Shown here in pieces: positions 19,206 through 29,153 of a stretch of DNA of 64,000 nt. Location of the stretch: assembly GCA_903872345.1 (NCBI GenBank), contig CAIQKM010000033.1, positions 1-64,000 of the forward strand. Reading direction: 5' to 3'. Below the pieces are notes generated by a model. It saw only the letters and a program-made list of their open reading frames with translations, did not search any database and was not told the origin of the DNA. Every line of letters starts with the position of its first letter. Within the stretch, counting starts at the first letter, position 1. The stretch comes from an uncultured Verrucomicrobia subdivision 3 bacterium. Lineage in GTDB: Bacteria > Verrucomicrobiota > Verrucomicrobiia > Limisphaerales > UBA11358. Both the position numbers and the translations under genes were made by a program.

Positions 19206-19396
19206 TTGAACCGACCAACATCGTCGCCAATCTGCCGGCCCCGGCCCAGGTGCAATCAACGCTGAATGCCTGGAACGTGGTGGCGCTGGGCGCGGGTGCG
19301 TTTGTCTCGCACGCCTATCACCTGATCGTCCAGGCCGGCGGCATCAAGCGCATCGCCAAGAATTTTTGGGATTCCACCCCCGCCACCAAACCATGA
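19202..19396 (+). CDS. Small phage membrane protein, possible holin
   Basis: MIEPTNIVANLPAP...VVALGAGAFVSHAYHLIV; 4-bp overlap with lipase gene. Confidence 0.45.
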   Translation: MIEPTNIVANLPAPAQVQSTLNAWNVVALGAGAFVSHAYHLIVQAGGIKRIAKNFWDSTPATKP

Positions 19397-19788
19397 TCAA
19401 ACTTTTTTCACCGCTGCTGGCCCAAACCGATCTGCCCTCCGTGCCGGCGGAAACGCTCAAGTGGACGCTCATTATTCTGGTGGCGGTGCTGCTGATCGCG
19501 GCGGTGATCGTGGGGATGGTGCGCGGGTCCCGGCCGGAGAAGGTGACGCTGAACGATGATCCGCCGCCGGAATTCCGCAAGGCGGCCAAGCGGTTCAACC
19601 ATGATCTGGCCGAATCCCGCCATCACGAAGTGACCCGGCGCTTGGAAGGCCACGATGCGGAGATCGAACAACTTTGGACAACGATGCGCAGCGAGGATGC
19701 CGCCATCCGGCGGGAAATGGGCGCAAAATTTGACGCCATCCTCCTGAGCTTGGGCGAAATTAAAGGCGAATTGAAAAGGCACCAATGA
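19393..19788 (+). CDS. Phage TM plus coiled-coil protein (lysis-region, holin/spanin-like)
   Basis: MIKLFSPLLAQ..., TLIILVAVLLIAAVIVGMV then coiled coil; overlapping ATGA. Confidence 0.5.
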   Translation: MIKLFSPLLAQTDLPSVPAETLKWTLIILVAVLLIAAVIVGMVRGSRPEKVTLNDDPPPEFRKAAKRFNHDLAESRHHEVTRRLEGHDAEIEQLWTTMRSEDAAIRREMGAKFDAILLSLGEIKGELKRHQ

Positions 19789-20048
19789 CCAGTCGCGAGA
19801 TCAAAATTATCAAAGCCGTGCTGGATTACCTGCACGCCCTGGATCAAGGCCAGGCTACCGAAGTGCAGATCCACGCCAATGCCTTTGGCGAGGCGTTTGG
19901 CACGCCCGCCCCCAGCGTGGCCGAACTGAGCGCCGCGCTGCGCGAATGCGATGCCCGCAAGTGGATCACCGGCATTCCGGCGCGGATCACCAACCGCATG
20001 AAATGGAACCTCAACGACGCCGGCGAAGCCGCCCGTTTGGAATTTTAG
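19785..20048 (+). CDS. Small phage protein upstream of terminase
   Basis: 87-aa ORF in the position of Mu gp26-like genes. Confidence 0.5.
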   Translation: MTSREIKIIKAVLDYLHALDQGQATEVQIHANAFGEAFGTPAPSVAELSAALRECDARKWITGIPARITNRMKWNLNDAGEAARLEF

Positions 20049-20111
20049 CATGAATGAAACCAGCCACTGCCAATTCAATTGCCGCCCCCATGGTGGCCAT
20101 GCCGCAGGCAT

Positions 20112-20675
20112 ATGAGCGCCCCAACCAAATTACGCGCGGGAACCAGCGAGCTAACCAAGCTCAAGGTGCTCTGGCGCGATACGCTGGCCGAATCCACGCA
20201 GGCTTATTGGCGCTCGCTCTTTGTCTCGGCGGATTCCACGCAAGCGCAAATCCGGCGGGAACTCCAGGCCAAGCTGAAGATCAAGCTGGATTACGATTCG
20301 CAGTTGAACAGCTTCCGCGACTGGGTGGCGCAGCAGGATGCGATGAACCAGGAGGCCGAGGACGCGGCGGAATTCGAGCGGCGCATTCTGGCGGAGCATC
20401 CCGATTGGACGAAGGATCAGGTGCGCGAGGAATTGATCAAACGGTTTTACCAGCGCGCCCTGGCCACCGGGGATGCGGATTTGGGCCTCAAAACCATTGT
20501 GCAGGATTTGAACGTACAGAAGGTGGAACTGGACAGCCGCAAGCTGGCGCTACTGGAGAAGAAGGCGGCGGCTTACGACCGGGCGCAGGCCGCGCTGGCG
20601 GAAGCGAAACAATCCAAGGGCGGCATCACGCCGGAAACCATGTCCAAGATCGAAGCGGAATTGAAATTGCTGTGA
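20112..20675 (+). CDS. Mu gp27-like terminase small subunit (DUF3486-like)
   Basis: Start MSAPTKLRAG; helical 187-aa protein directly before the large subunit with ATGA-type overlap. Confidence 0.65.
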   Translation: MSAPTKLRAGTSELTKLKVLWRDTLAESTQAYWRSLFVSADSTQAQIRRELQAKLKIKLDYDSQLNSFRDWVAQQDAMNQEAEDAAEFERRILAEHPDWTKDQVREELIKRFYQRALATGDADLGLKTIVQDLNVQKVELDSRKLALLEKKAAAYDRAQAALAEAKQSKGGITPETMSKIEAELKLL

Positions 20676-22039
20676 GCGAATCAACCACCATTACCAAAGC
20701 CAACGTGGCCGCAACGCAGTTGCCATACTTTATGCCGTATCAGGCGGCATGGATCAACGACACCGCCCATCTGCGCATTTGCGAGAAGGGCCGGCAGATC
20801 GGTCTGAGCTATGCCGATTCCTACGACAGCGTGCGCAAGGCCGCCATGAAGGGCGGCAAAGATGTTTGGGTGATGAGCCGGGATGAAGTGCAGGCCAAAC
20901 AATATATCCTGTACTGCAAACGGTGGGCCAATGTCTTGAAATACGCCGCCGATGATTTGGGCGAACAGGTGTTCACCATGGACAACGGCAAAGCGGTCAA
21001 GATCCAGGTGCTCACGTTTGCCAGCGGTGCCAATATATATGCGCTGAGCTCCAACCCAGATGCCATCGTGGGCAAGACCGGCCATGTGAAGCTGGATGAA
21101 TTTGCCCTGCACAAGGATCAGCGCCAGCTCTTCGCCGTGGCCAAGCCGGTCATTCAATGGGGTGGCACCCTGAGCATCATCAGCACCCATCGGGGCGCGC
21201 AGACCGTGTTCAACGGATTGGTTGAAGACGTGAAGGCGCGCGGCAACAAGATGGGCTGGAGCCTGCATACCATCCCCATCCAACGCGCCGTGGCCGATGG
21301 CATCGTGGAAAAGATCAATGCCGCCACCGGCAAGCACGAGACGCGCGAAGAGTGGCTCGCTCGCCAGCGCGCCGAGTGCATTGATGAGGAGCAATGGTTG
21401 CAGGAATATTGCTGCATTCCGGCCGATGAATCCTCCGCCTTCATCACCTATGATTTGATTTCCGGTTGTGAAGATGACTCTGCGAAGCGCGATTTTGCCT
21501 ACCTGAAAGATTGCAAAAACCCGCTTTATATTGGCTACGACGTCGCCCGCACCACCGACCTGAGCGTGATAGATGTTGAGGAAAAGGTGGGGGATGTCTA
21601 TTGGGAACGGTTGCGGATTGAGATGCGCGGCAAATCCTTTGGCGAACAGGAAGCCGAGCTTTACCAGCTCATGGCCCTGCCCCAAGTGCAACGGGTGTGC
21701 ATTGACGCCACCGGGCTGGGGATGCAACTGGCGGAACGCGCCAACCAACGCTTTGGCTTTCGCGCCGAAGCCGTGCGGTTTACCAACACGGTCAAGGAGC
21801 AGCTCGCCTACCCGCTGCGCGCCGCCCATGAAGATCGCACCCTGCGCTACAACCGCGATGAAAAGCTGCGCGCCGATCTGCGCGGCATCAAAAAGGAATC
21901 CACCGCCAGCGGCAACATCCGGTTCATCGGCGAAGCGGCGGATAGCCATTGTGACCGGTTCTGGGCCAAGGCGCTGGCACTGCATGCCGGGCAGGTGGCC
22001 AAGTCCTGGGGCGGCGGACGCGGGAGCAATCTGATATGA
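20672..22039 (+). CDS. Phage terminase large subunit (Mu gp28-like)
   Basis: GTG start; LRICEKGRQIGLSYA, VKLDEFALHKD, ISTHRG, YIGYDVARTTDLSVI nuclease motif. Confidence 0.85.
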   Translation: MSESTTITKANVAATQLPYFMPYQAAWINDTAHLRICEKGRQIGLSYADSYDSVRKAAMKGGKDVWVMSRDEVQAKQYILYCKRWANVLKYAADDLGEQVFTMDNGKAVKIQVLTFASGANIYALSSNPDAIVGKTGHVKLDEFALHKDQRQLFAVAKPVIQWGGTLSIISTHRGAQTVFNGLVEDVKARGNKMGWSLHTIPIQRAVADGIVEKINAATGKHETREEWLARQRAECIDEEQWLQEYCCIPADESSAFITYDLISGCEDDSAKRDFAYLKDCKNPLYIGYDVARTTDLSVIDVEEKVGDVYWERLRIEMRGKSFGEQEAELYQLMALPQVQRVCIDATGLGMQLAERANQRFGFRAEAVRFTNTVKEQLAYPLRAAHEDRTLRYNRDEKLRADLRGIKKESTASGNIRFIGEAADSHCDRFWAKALALHAGQVAKSWGGGRGSNLI

Positions 22040-22181
22040 ACACCCTTTTTTATCCCATCCGCCCGGCCCTCCAGGAGGCCGCAGGAGCGTTTTGCGCCCC
22101 TTCGACCCGCCCCTGGGGTTTCCGACGCGGCATTCGGGCGTTTAAACGCCTCTTAAACGCATCGTGGTGGGAGGTCAAACC

Positions 22182-24482
22182 ATGAATTATCGCTCTCCCG
22201 GCATCCCTTTGGCAGAAGCCGGCGGTCTGCCTCCCATCCGTGGGGCCGCCAGCCCGGCGGAAACCGTCGTTAAGCGGGATCCTTCCGATGCCTCCATTGG
22301 CACCGGTAACTTTACCCAGGGCTTGCCGGCCTATTGGTTCGCGCGGGGCATTGGCGGGGAAGGGCGTGAAGGCATGAGCAGCCCCTACGCGCACTCCGCC
22401 TGGGTGCGTCGGGCCATCAAGTTTGTGTCCGGGCCGATCTCCTCGGTGGATTTGGTCTTTACCCAGCCGAAGGCCTCGGCGGCCATGCGCCGGCATCGGG
22501 GGCAGGGCCGGCGGCTGTTCACCAGCCGGGGCATTGTGGCCCGTAATCAGGCCGCCGAGGTGGATCTGCCCCAAATCCGCGAATGGCTCAGGGAGCCGAT
22601 GGCGGGCCTAACCTATGAGGACTTCGTGGAAGCATCCCTGGGCTGGTACAAATTGCAGGAATGTTTCTGGGTACTGGCGGATCAGGACGCCCGCGTTCCG
22701 TTCCCGGAAGTGAAGGCCAATCCCTACGCGCCCATCATCGTGGCCCGGCCGGATCGGATGCGGCCCACCGTGGCAGCCGGCAAGATTACGGCGTGGAATT
22801 TTACCGATGCCAGCGGCAAGGTCTGGGAGTTGGATCCCGAGCAGGTGGTGCGCCTCTTTGGCTGGAATCCCTATGATCCCCATCGCGGCCTGGGCGATTA
22901 TGCCAGCGCGCACTTGGCGGCGGAATCGCATCACCTCGGCAGCAAGTTCAAGCGCAACCTCACGGCGGATAATGATACCGCCCCGATCATCAGCGCCAAA
23001 AACGGCACCCCCAGCGATTTGCAGATTGAGCAAATCAAGATGAGCATCCTGGAACGTCGCCAGGCGCGGATGCGCGGCAACAGCAAGGCGCTCTTCCTGC
23101 CCGGCGAAGTGGACGTGCATGACCCCAAGATTCTCAGCGTGGACGCGGCGTTCATTGCCGGCATGTTGGAAGATCGCCACGAAATCTTCATCGCCTTCGG
23201 CGTGCCGCCCAGTTTGGCGGATGTGAAGGCCAGCTACAGCATCGGCCAGGCGAGCGATTGGTTTGCGCTTATCTTTAATACCTGCATTCCCGAGGGGAAC
23301 AAATTCTGCGCGGCCCTGGAGCAATTGATCTTCCGCCTCAGCGGCGAGCGCGTGGAAGTGGGTTTGGATTGGGATGAGCACTACGTCATGCAACAGGTGC
23401 GCAGCGAACGGATGAAAGATGCGGACAGCCTGTTCGGCAAGGGTGTGCCCATGAAGGTAATTAGCGAGTATCTGAATCTGGGCCTGCCCGAGTACGAGGA
23501 ATGGAATCAAGGCTACATCCCCATCAACCTCACGCCCGTGAGCGGCGCGGCCAATGAAGCGGCCCAGACGGTGCCAGAACCGGCCGCCGATGATTTTAAT
23601 GAGACGCCCGGCGCGGACAATGCCACGGGTGAGGCCAAGGCCGGCAGCGCCTTGATTCGCAATGCATTTTTGCAACGGTCCAATGGGGCACCGGCAACTT
23701 GCCGGAGGAAGCCGGCCAGCAAGAAACTGTGGGAGCAGCACATGAAGCTGCGCGGCGCGGCCATCAAACAATATCAGGCCAAGGTAAGCAAGCTGTTCAT
23801 GGCTTACCGCGTAACGGCCCTGAAACATTTGGATGCCGTCTATGCCGGGAAAAGCGTGGCCACCAAATCCCTGGTGGAAGTGATTTTCTCCGCCACCGGG
23901 TTTAATCGCGATCTCAAAACGAACCTCAAACCGGTCACGCAATCCGTGCTGCAACGCGCGGGCGAAGAGTTGTTCGGCGAGATCGGCCGCCCGGAAGATG
24001 CCTGGACCATGGCGCCGCCCAAGGCCGTGGCCTTTATCGAAACGCGCGACAAGCTGCTGGCCAGCGTGGGCGACACCGCGCAAAGCCAGTTGAACACCGC
24101 CTTGCAGGAAGGCATTGCCAATGGCGAGACCACCGCCGAATTGGCCGGCCGCGTGAAAGGCGTCTTTAACAATTTGCAGAACTTCGAGGCCCGCCGCATT
24201 GCCATGACGGAGACGAGCGCCGCCTACGGCTTCGCCCGGCACGAAGCGATGAGCGATGCCGGCATTGAGTTCAAGAGCTGGCTTTCCAGCCACGGGCCGA
24301 ACATGCGCGAGGCTCATGCCCAGGCGGAGTCGGATTATGCCGATGCGCCCATTCCCCTGGATGAACCCTTCATCGTGGATGGCGAAGAACTGATGTACCC
24401 CGGCGATGATGCCGGTTCCCCGGGCAACGTGATTAACTGCCACTGCATTCAACTGGCCGTGGCCAAACCCAACGACGAATAA
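22182..24482 (+). CDS. Fused portal (DUF935/Mu gp29-like) and minor head/F-like (Mu gp30) protein
   Basis: N-terminal part portal-like; C-terminal RRIAMTETSAAYGFARHEA...NVINCHCIQLAV is the phage Mu F-like region. Confidence 0.8.
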   Translation: MNYRSPGIPLAEAGGLPPIRGAASPAETVVKRDPSDASIGTGNFTQGLPAYWFARGIGGEGREGMSSPYAHSAWVRRAIKFVSGPISSVDLVFTQPKASAAMRRHRGQGRRLFTSRGIVARNQAAEVDLPQIREWLREPMAGLTYEDFVEASLGWYKLQECFWVLADQDARVPFPEVKANPYAPIIVARPDRMRPTVAAGKITAWNFTDASGKVWELDPEQVVRLFGWNPYDPHRGLGDYASAHLAAESHHLGSKFKRNLTADNDTAPIISAKNGTPSDLQIEQIKMSILERRQARMRGNSKALFLPGEVDVHDPKILSVDAAFIAGMLEDRHEIFIAFGVPPSLADVKASYSIGQASDWFALIFNTCIPEGNKFCAALEQLIFRLSGERVEVGLDWDEHYVMQQVRSERMKDADSLFGKGVPMKVISEYLNLGLPEYEEWNQGYIPINLTPVSGAANEAAQTVPEPAADDFNETPGADNATGEAKAGSALIRNAFLQRSNGAPATCRRKPASKKLWEQHMKLRGAAIKQYQAKVSKLFMAYRVTALKHLDAVYAGKSVATKSLVEVIFSATGFNRDLKTNLKPVTQSVLQRAGEELFGEIGRPEDAWTMAPPKAVAFIETRDKLLASVGDTAQSQLNTALQEGIANGETTAELAGRVKGVFNNLQNFEARRIAMTETSAAYGFARHEAMSDAGIEFKSWLSSHGPNMREAHAQAESDYADAPIPLDEPFIVDGEELMYPGDDAGSPGNVINCHCIQLAVAKPNDE

Positions 24483-24485
24483 ACT

Positions 24486-24677
24486 ATGAGCCGACCCTCT
24501 TTTAAATCTGTCATTCGCCCGGATCTGAATGTCCGCCGCGTGGGCCGTCGCACCGAAGTGTCCAAGCGCGATGGCCTCGGCAGCCTCACCTATGTGACCG
24601 AGAAAGCGAATGCGCAGACCGCCGCCTTGCTTAATTCCAAATTTCCCATGGCGGTCATCGCCCCGCCTATTCGCTAA
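24486..24677 (+). CDS. Small phage protein
   Basis: 63-aa ORF in head operon. Confidence 0.4.
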   Translation: MSRPSFKSVIRPDLNVRRVGRRTEVSKRDGLGSLTYVTEKANAQTAALLNSKFPMAVIAPPIR

Positions 24678-24678
24678 C

Positions 24679-25374
24679 ATGAAACCCAATACCATGCTCC
24701 GCCGCACGATTCACCCGCAGATCCGGGTGCTGGATGAAGCCAAGGGCCTTGTTGAATACATCGCCACCGATGAATCCGTGGATAGCTACAATGAGATCGT
24801 GCGCGCGGGCGGCGCCGACTTCTCGCGCTTTGAAAAGAACGCGCCGTTTGTGGACAGCCATGATTATTCCCAAATAGACAAGTGCCTGGGCCGCGTGGTG
24901 GATTGGAAGATCACCGGCAACCGCGTGGTGGAGACCGTGCAATGGGCCATTGATGTGGCCGAAAACAAAATGGCCCAATACGGTTTTAGCATGACCAAGG
25001 CCGGCTATCTCAAAGCGGTGAGCATTGGCTTCATGCCCACCGCCTACGCCACCAAGTGGGACAGCAACCCCACGCCGTTTCAGGATGCGCTGAAGGATAT
25101 GAACCTGCCGGCCGGTACCAACGTCACCTGCGTTTACCTGGCCTGGCTGCAACTGGAACTCTCCGCGTGCGTCATCGGTGCCAACGGCAATGCCGTGGCC
25201 AAAGCCTACAAGGCCGGCGTGGTGGATGATGCGTTCCTCGACTTAATTTCCGCGCAGCGCGCGCAGTCTGACACCGCCAACTTGACCGATGGTCCCGCTG
25301 CCGTCGAGTTGGCCCGGCAGCGGGCAAAAACGGCGTTTCTGGTGGAAATCCAAACCAAAATTAAAACGTTATGA
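24679..25374 (+). CDS. HK97-type prohead protease
   Basis: PFVDSHDYSQIDKCLGRVVDWKI and KAVSIGFMP motifs. Confidence 0.8.
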   Translation: MKPNTMLRRTIHPQIRVLDEAKGLVEYIATDESVDSYNEIVRAGGADFSRFEKNAPFVDSHDYSQIDKCLGRVVDWKITGNRVVETVQWAIDVAENKMAQYGFSMTKAGYLKAVSIGFMPTAYATKWDSNPTPFQDALKDMNLPAGTNVTCVYLAWLQLELSACVIGANGNAVAKAYKAGVVDDAFLDLISAQRAQSDTANLTDGPAAVELARQRAKTAFLVEIQTKIKTL

Positions 25375-26753
25375 TGAAATTCCGTAATATCTTGCTCGCC
25401 CCGGATTCCGCCGCCGGCGTGCTCCCCGAAGCCGATTTCCAGCGCAAAGTGCTGGGTGGAGTCGAAACCCTGACCAAAGCTCAGGAAAAACAACAGACCG
25501 ACCTCGCCAAGGTGATGGGCGATCTGGACCGCGCTGACAAAGAGGTGAAAGCCGCTTTAGAAGACCTCACCAAAGTCAAGAACCAGTCCAACGCCTCTTA
25601 CGAGGACGTGCTGAAACGCATGGAGAAGGTGCAACGCCAGGTGACGTTGAACGCCAATTCCAGCTTCCGCAATCCCATCCAGCGGGCGCTGGCGGATGAA
25701 GAATTCCGCACGCGCATGAACGCCACGGCGCGCTACATGTTCGCCCTGCAAACCAAATCCAAGTGCGATCCGGCCTACATCAAGCTGGTCGAAGAGGGCA
25801 GCGCCCAAGCCAAAGCCATCACCGGCGTGGATTCCGGCCTCGGCCAGGCCACCGTGCCCACCGACACGTTCAATACGATCTATGATCTGTTGCTCGAATA
25901 CGGCGATTACTCCACGCTGGGCACCACCCGCGTGGGTGCGCGCACCAATGTGCTGCCCGTGGCCACGGCCCGCCCGCAGTTCTACTGGATTGGTTCGCAA
26001 TCCACCCTGGCGGAAGGTTCCGCGATCACGGCCGGTGCCTTCGGTGGTTCGCAGGTGCTGCTCATCATCAACACCCTCGCGGTGCTGATGTATGCCGCGC
26101 GCGAATTGTTGCAGGATTCCACCATTGATCTCGCGCCGTACATCACGCGCCAGTTGGTGCAGAGCATCGCTTGGGGTATGGATACGGCCACCTTCATCGG
26201 CACCGGCAACCAGGACACCACCAACGGCGGTTACGTGGGCATCTTCAATGCCGCGCTGGCCAATACCAACCTGGGCGTGAGCGCCGGGGCCGGTCGCACC
26301 CAGGTGAGCAAGTTGTTGGTGGATGACTTCGTCCAGGCGCAACTCACCGTGAGCGCGCAGGTGCTCCGCAAAAAGCCCATGTGGTGGGCGCACCCCCAGA
26401 TGATGGCGCGCATCGCCCTCATCAAAGACGGTCTCGGCCGCCCGATCTTCCAGACGTGGCAGGAAGTGCCCAACCCCGGATCCATCGGCAGCATCCTCGG
26501 TTTCCCCGTGCATCCCACCGCCATCGCGCCGAACACGGATGGCAACAGCCAGCCCGTGATCGTCTTTGGCGACCCGGATGGGCAGGAAAACGGCATTCGC
26601 GTGGATCTGGAGCTCGCCACCAGCGAAGACATCGGTTTCCCGCAGAACTTGGTGGCTTACCGCGCCCTGCTGCGCGCGGGCTGTAAAATTCTCACCACGG
26701 CGGGTTCTACCACCCTCAAACCCTTTGCCGTGCTCAGCACGGCCGCCGCCTAA
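25371..26753 (+). CDS. HK97-type major capsid protein
   Basis: Directly follows protease; N-terminal coiled-coil delta-like domain; PTDTFNTIYDLLLEYGDYS..., IGTGNQDTTNGGYVGIF, GSILGFPVHPT. Confidence 0.85.
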   Translation: MMKFRNILLAPDSAAGVLPEADFQRKVLGGVETLTKAQEKQQTDLAKVMGDLDRADKEVKAALEDLTKVKNQSNASYEDVLKRMEKVQRQVTLNANSSFRNPIQRALADEEFRTRMNATARYMFALQTKSKCDPAYIKLVEEGSAQAKAITGVDSGLGQATVPTDTFNTIYDLLLEYGDYSTLGTTRVGARTNVLPVATARPQFYWIGSQSTLAEGSAITAGAFGGSQVLLIINTLAVLMYAARELLQDSTIDLAPYITRQLVQSIAWGMDTATFIGTGNQDTTNGGYVGIFNAALANTNLGVSAGAGRTQVSKLLVDDFVQAQLTVSAQVLRKKPMWWAHPQMMARIALIKDGLGRPIFQTWQEVPNPGSIGSILGFPVHPTAIAPNTDGNSQPVIVFGDPDGQENGIRVDLELATSEDIGFPQNLVAYRALLRAGCKILTTAGSTTLKPFAVLSTAAA

Positions 26754-26821
26754 GCAACTGGCGGTGTGGCCCTGCGCTGCGCCGCCAACTTTTTAAAAAC
26801 AACCATTAACCAAACGTTAAA

Positions 26822-27712
26822 ATGAAATCTGAAAACGAAATCAAAGCTCTCCCGCTGGAGGATCTCCAGAAATTCGTGATTGAACTGCGCGCGGTGCCCA
26901 CCGGCGACAAGTTCTACCCCACCGCCAAAGTGTTGATCGCCTTTGCGACCGGCCTGAAAAAGTACAAGGAACCGGAGCTCGTGGAAGTGACCAACGAGGC
27001 GGATCATCCCGTGCCCGTGGACGGCAAGGAAATCGCCGCCGGTGCCACCGGCAAGGTGTACCCCTGGCAAGCTGCCGCCCTTTCCCGCTGGCTCACGCCC
27101 GTGGGCAAAGTGGCCAGCCTGCTGCTGTTTCTGTTTGCCCTGGCGTTTACGGCCGGCGCACAGGTTCAGCCGTATGTGCTGGGCAGTGCCAGCCAGTACA
27201 ACGTGGTGGCCGTAAATGGTTTTTATGCCACCACGAATCTGAACGGCCCCACCTTCACCAACGCCACCGGCGGCGGCACGGTCTATTACACGGCCACCGT
27301 CACCAACGCCACGGCCATCTACACCAATGCCAATTGGGCTTTTAACGCCTCCGGCATTTGGACGAACACGCCCACCTACAGCACCAACAACCTGATCAAT
27401 CAGCCGGGCGTGGTGGGTTTGGTGAATTATGACACGGCGAATATCCAGTTCGGCGGCGCGCTCACGGCCGCCGGCACGGGCACCAATGCCCTGGCAAATT
27501 GGGATTTTTCCAATGACGCCGTGAATTGGCAGACCAACGCCCTCGTGCAAACGCTGATCCTGAACGGCACCCAGTTTGTGACCACCAACAGCACGCTCAC
27601 GCTGTTCGGTCCGGGGTACATACGTCTGAACTCCATCAGCATCTCCAACGGCGTGCCGTTCACCAATATCTTGGTGACCGTCAGCCGCAAACCCAGCCGT
27701 ACTGGCCCTTGA
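26822..27712 (+). CDS. Phage protein with internal signal/TM segment and Thr/Asn-rich exported domain
   Basis: About 95-aa N-terminal domain, then VGKVASLLLFLFALAFTAGAQ, then TN-rich region. Confidence 0.6.
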   Translation: MKSENEIKALPLEDLQKFVIELRAVPTGDKFYPTAKVLIAFATGLKKYKEPELVEVTNEADHPVPVDGKEIAAGATGKVYPWQAAALSRWLTPVGKVASLLLFLFALAFTAGAQVQPYVLGSASQYNVVAVNGFYATTNLNGPTFTNATGGGTVYYTATVTNATAIYTNANWAFNASGIWTNTPTYSTNNLINQPGVVGLVNYDTANIQFGGALTAAGTGTNALANWDFSNDAVNWQTNALVQTLILNGTQFVTTNSTLTLFGPGYIRLNSISISNGVPFTNILVTVSRKPSRTGP

Positions 27713-27738
27713 ACGCCGGTCTAACCCACGTTTAAGCC

Positions 27739-27921
27739 ATGTTAAATCAACCGCCCCAGGATCGAATGGTACGTGCCGTACAGGCCATTACCAGGTCCGT
27801 GCCTGCGCCCGTTCGGTCTGGGGCGGTTTTCTCCCCCGAAACGCCTGGCTACGAAGAATGGTTGCGCCGCCAGGCCCAGCCGGTTCGTAAATCGGCAATC
27901 GTCAATCGTAAATCCCCATGA
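27739..27921 (+). CDS. Small phage ORF
   Basis: 60 aa; its C-terminus RKSAIVNRKSP is encoded by heptamer repeats and its stop overlaps the next ATG. Confidence 0.35.
   Translation: MLNQPPQDRMVRAVQAITRSVPAPVRSGAVFSPETPGYEEWLRRQAQPVRKSAIVNRKSP
27886..27913 (+). repeat. Heptamer tandem spacer (CGTAAAT CGGCAAT CGTCAAT CGTAAAT)
   Basis: Immediately before ATG 27918. Confidence 0.85.
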
Positions 27922-28592
27922 ACGCTGGCTTCTCCAATCTCGATTACCTGAAACGCCAGTTGCTGGCCCCGGCCTTGCGCGCCACGGTTACGTACGATGA
28001 CCAGATTCTCGCGCTGGGCCAGGGCGTGGTGGGCATGTTCCAGAATTTGTGCAACCGCGAGTTCGGTTACCAAGCCGGCATTCAGGAGATTGCCCTGGGC
28101 GACCGCTCCTTCTGGTTTGCGCGCCGGATCCCGGTAACGCAATTCACCGGCGTGAACCTGCGTTTTTTTAAGTCCGACGATTGGGTGAGCATTCAGAACC
28201 AGCCCCTGCAGGCGGATGAAGAAAAGGGCCTCATCCATTTCGGCTACACCCTCGGCCGCTCGCCCATTCAATTCCAATTGATTTACAACGGCGGCTATTG
28301 GTGGGAGCAGTTGGAGCCGGATGACGCCGCTTTCCCCAGCGCGATCCCCGCCGACATCACCAACAACGCCGCCGGGATTGATCCCAAGAAATTTTTGCTC
28401 CCGCCCGATCTCCTGCTGGCCTGGGTACTGCAATGTAAGCATATGTGGCAAACGATTGATCCCCGCGGCACCAAGATCGTGGCGGAAGAAAAACTGGCCC
28501 GTGCCGTGCCGCAGCAAGTGTTCGGCGATATGGACCTGGTTCCGCAAGTGGCGAACCTGCTGAAACAATATTACCGCTATCAAATCACCTAG
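27918..28592 (+). CDS. Head-tail connector-region protein
   Basis: 224-aa ORF between capsid and tail-completion genes. Confidence 0.55.
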   Translation: MNAGFSNLDYLKRQLLAPALRATVTYDDQILALGQGVVGMFQNLCNREFGYQAGIQEIALGDRSFWFARRIPVTQFTGVNLRFFKSDDWVSIQNQPLQADEEKGLIHFGYTLGRSPIQFQLIYNGGYWWEQLEPDDAAFPSAIPADITNNAAGIDPKKFLLPPDLLLAWVLQCKHMWQTIDPRGTKIVAEEKLARAVPQQVFGDMDLVPQVANLLKQYYRYQIT

Positions 28593-29153
28593 ATGAGCCA
28601 AGCCTTTGACATCCAAATCTCCGGCGACCTCGTGGCGCAAATCCCGCGCCTCAAGGATCCCGCCGGGCACAGCCGTGCGATCGCGCGGGAGATGGATTAC
28701 CAAAATCAACTCACCGTGGCCCGCATTCAGGCCGGGCACTTGTCCGGCCCCACCAGCGACAGCAGCCTGAGCGTGCGCACCAATCGGCTGCGCAGTTCGG
28801 CCAATGCCAGCAAGGCGGTCATGGCGGGTGCCACCGTGGTGAGCACCATTGGCAGCAACGTGGTTTATGCGGCGGTGCACGAATTTGGCGCGGTGATCCA
28901 GCGCACGGTCAAAGCCGGATCCGTGAAGCTCCGCACCAACAAGCAGGGCAATCTGCTGCGCCGAGGCAACCTCGCCACCTTTGCCGGCCGCAATCACAAA
29001 TCCTTTAAGACGGTGCAATTCAAAGGCGGCAAAAGCTACACCATCACCATCCCGGCGCGCGCGCCCTTCGCCCATGGCATTGCCGACCGCCTGCCGGAAT
29101 ACACCGCCGCGTTTGAAGCCGTGACCGCCGAATACCTGGGAGGGGCTAACTAA
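28593..29153 (+). CDS. Phage virion morphogenesis / tail completion-like protein
   Basis: AAVHEFGAVIQ and IPARAPFAHGIADR motifs typical of phage virion morphogenesis proteins. Confidence 0.65.
   Translation: MSQAFDIQISGDLVAQIPRLKDPAGHSRAIAREMDYQNQLTVARIQAGHLSGPTSDSSLSVRTNRLRSSANASKAVMAGATVVSTIGSNVVYAAVHEFGAVIQRTVKAGSVKLRTNKQGNLLRRGNLATFAGRNHKSFKTVQFKGGKSYTITIPARAPFAHGIADRLPEYTAAFEAVTAEYLGGAN

Noticed and set aside
20681-21985. 434-aa minus-strand ORF
   Set aside because: Shadow of the terminase large subunit.
22608-24707. 699-aa minus-strand ORF
   Set aside because: Shadow of the portal/F fusion; no recognisable motifs.
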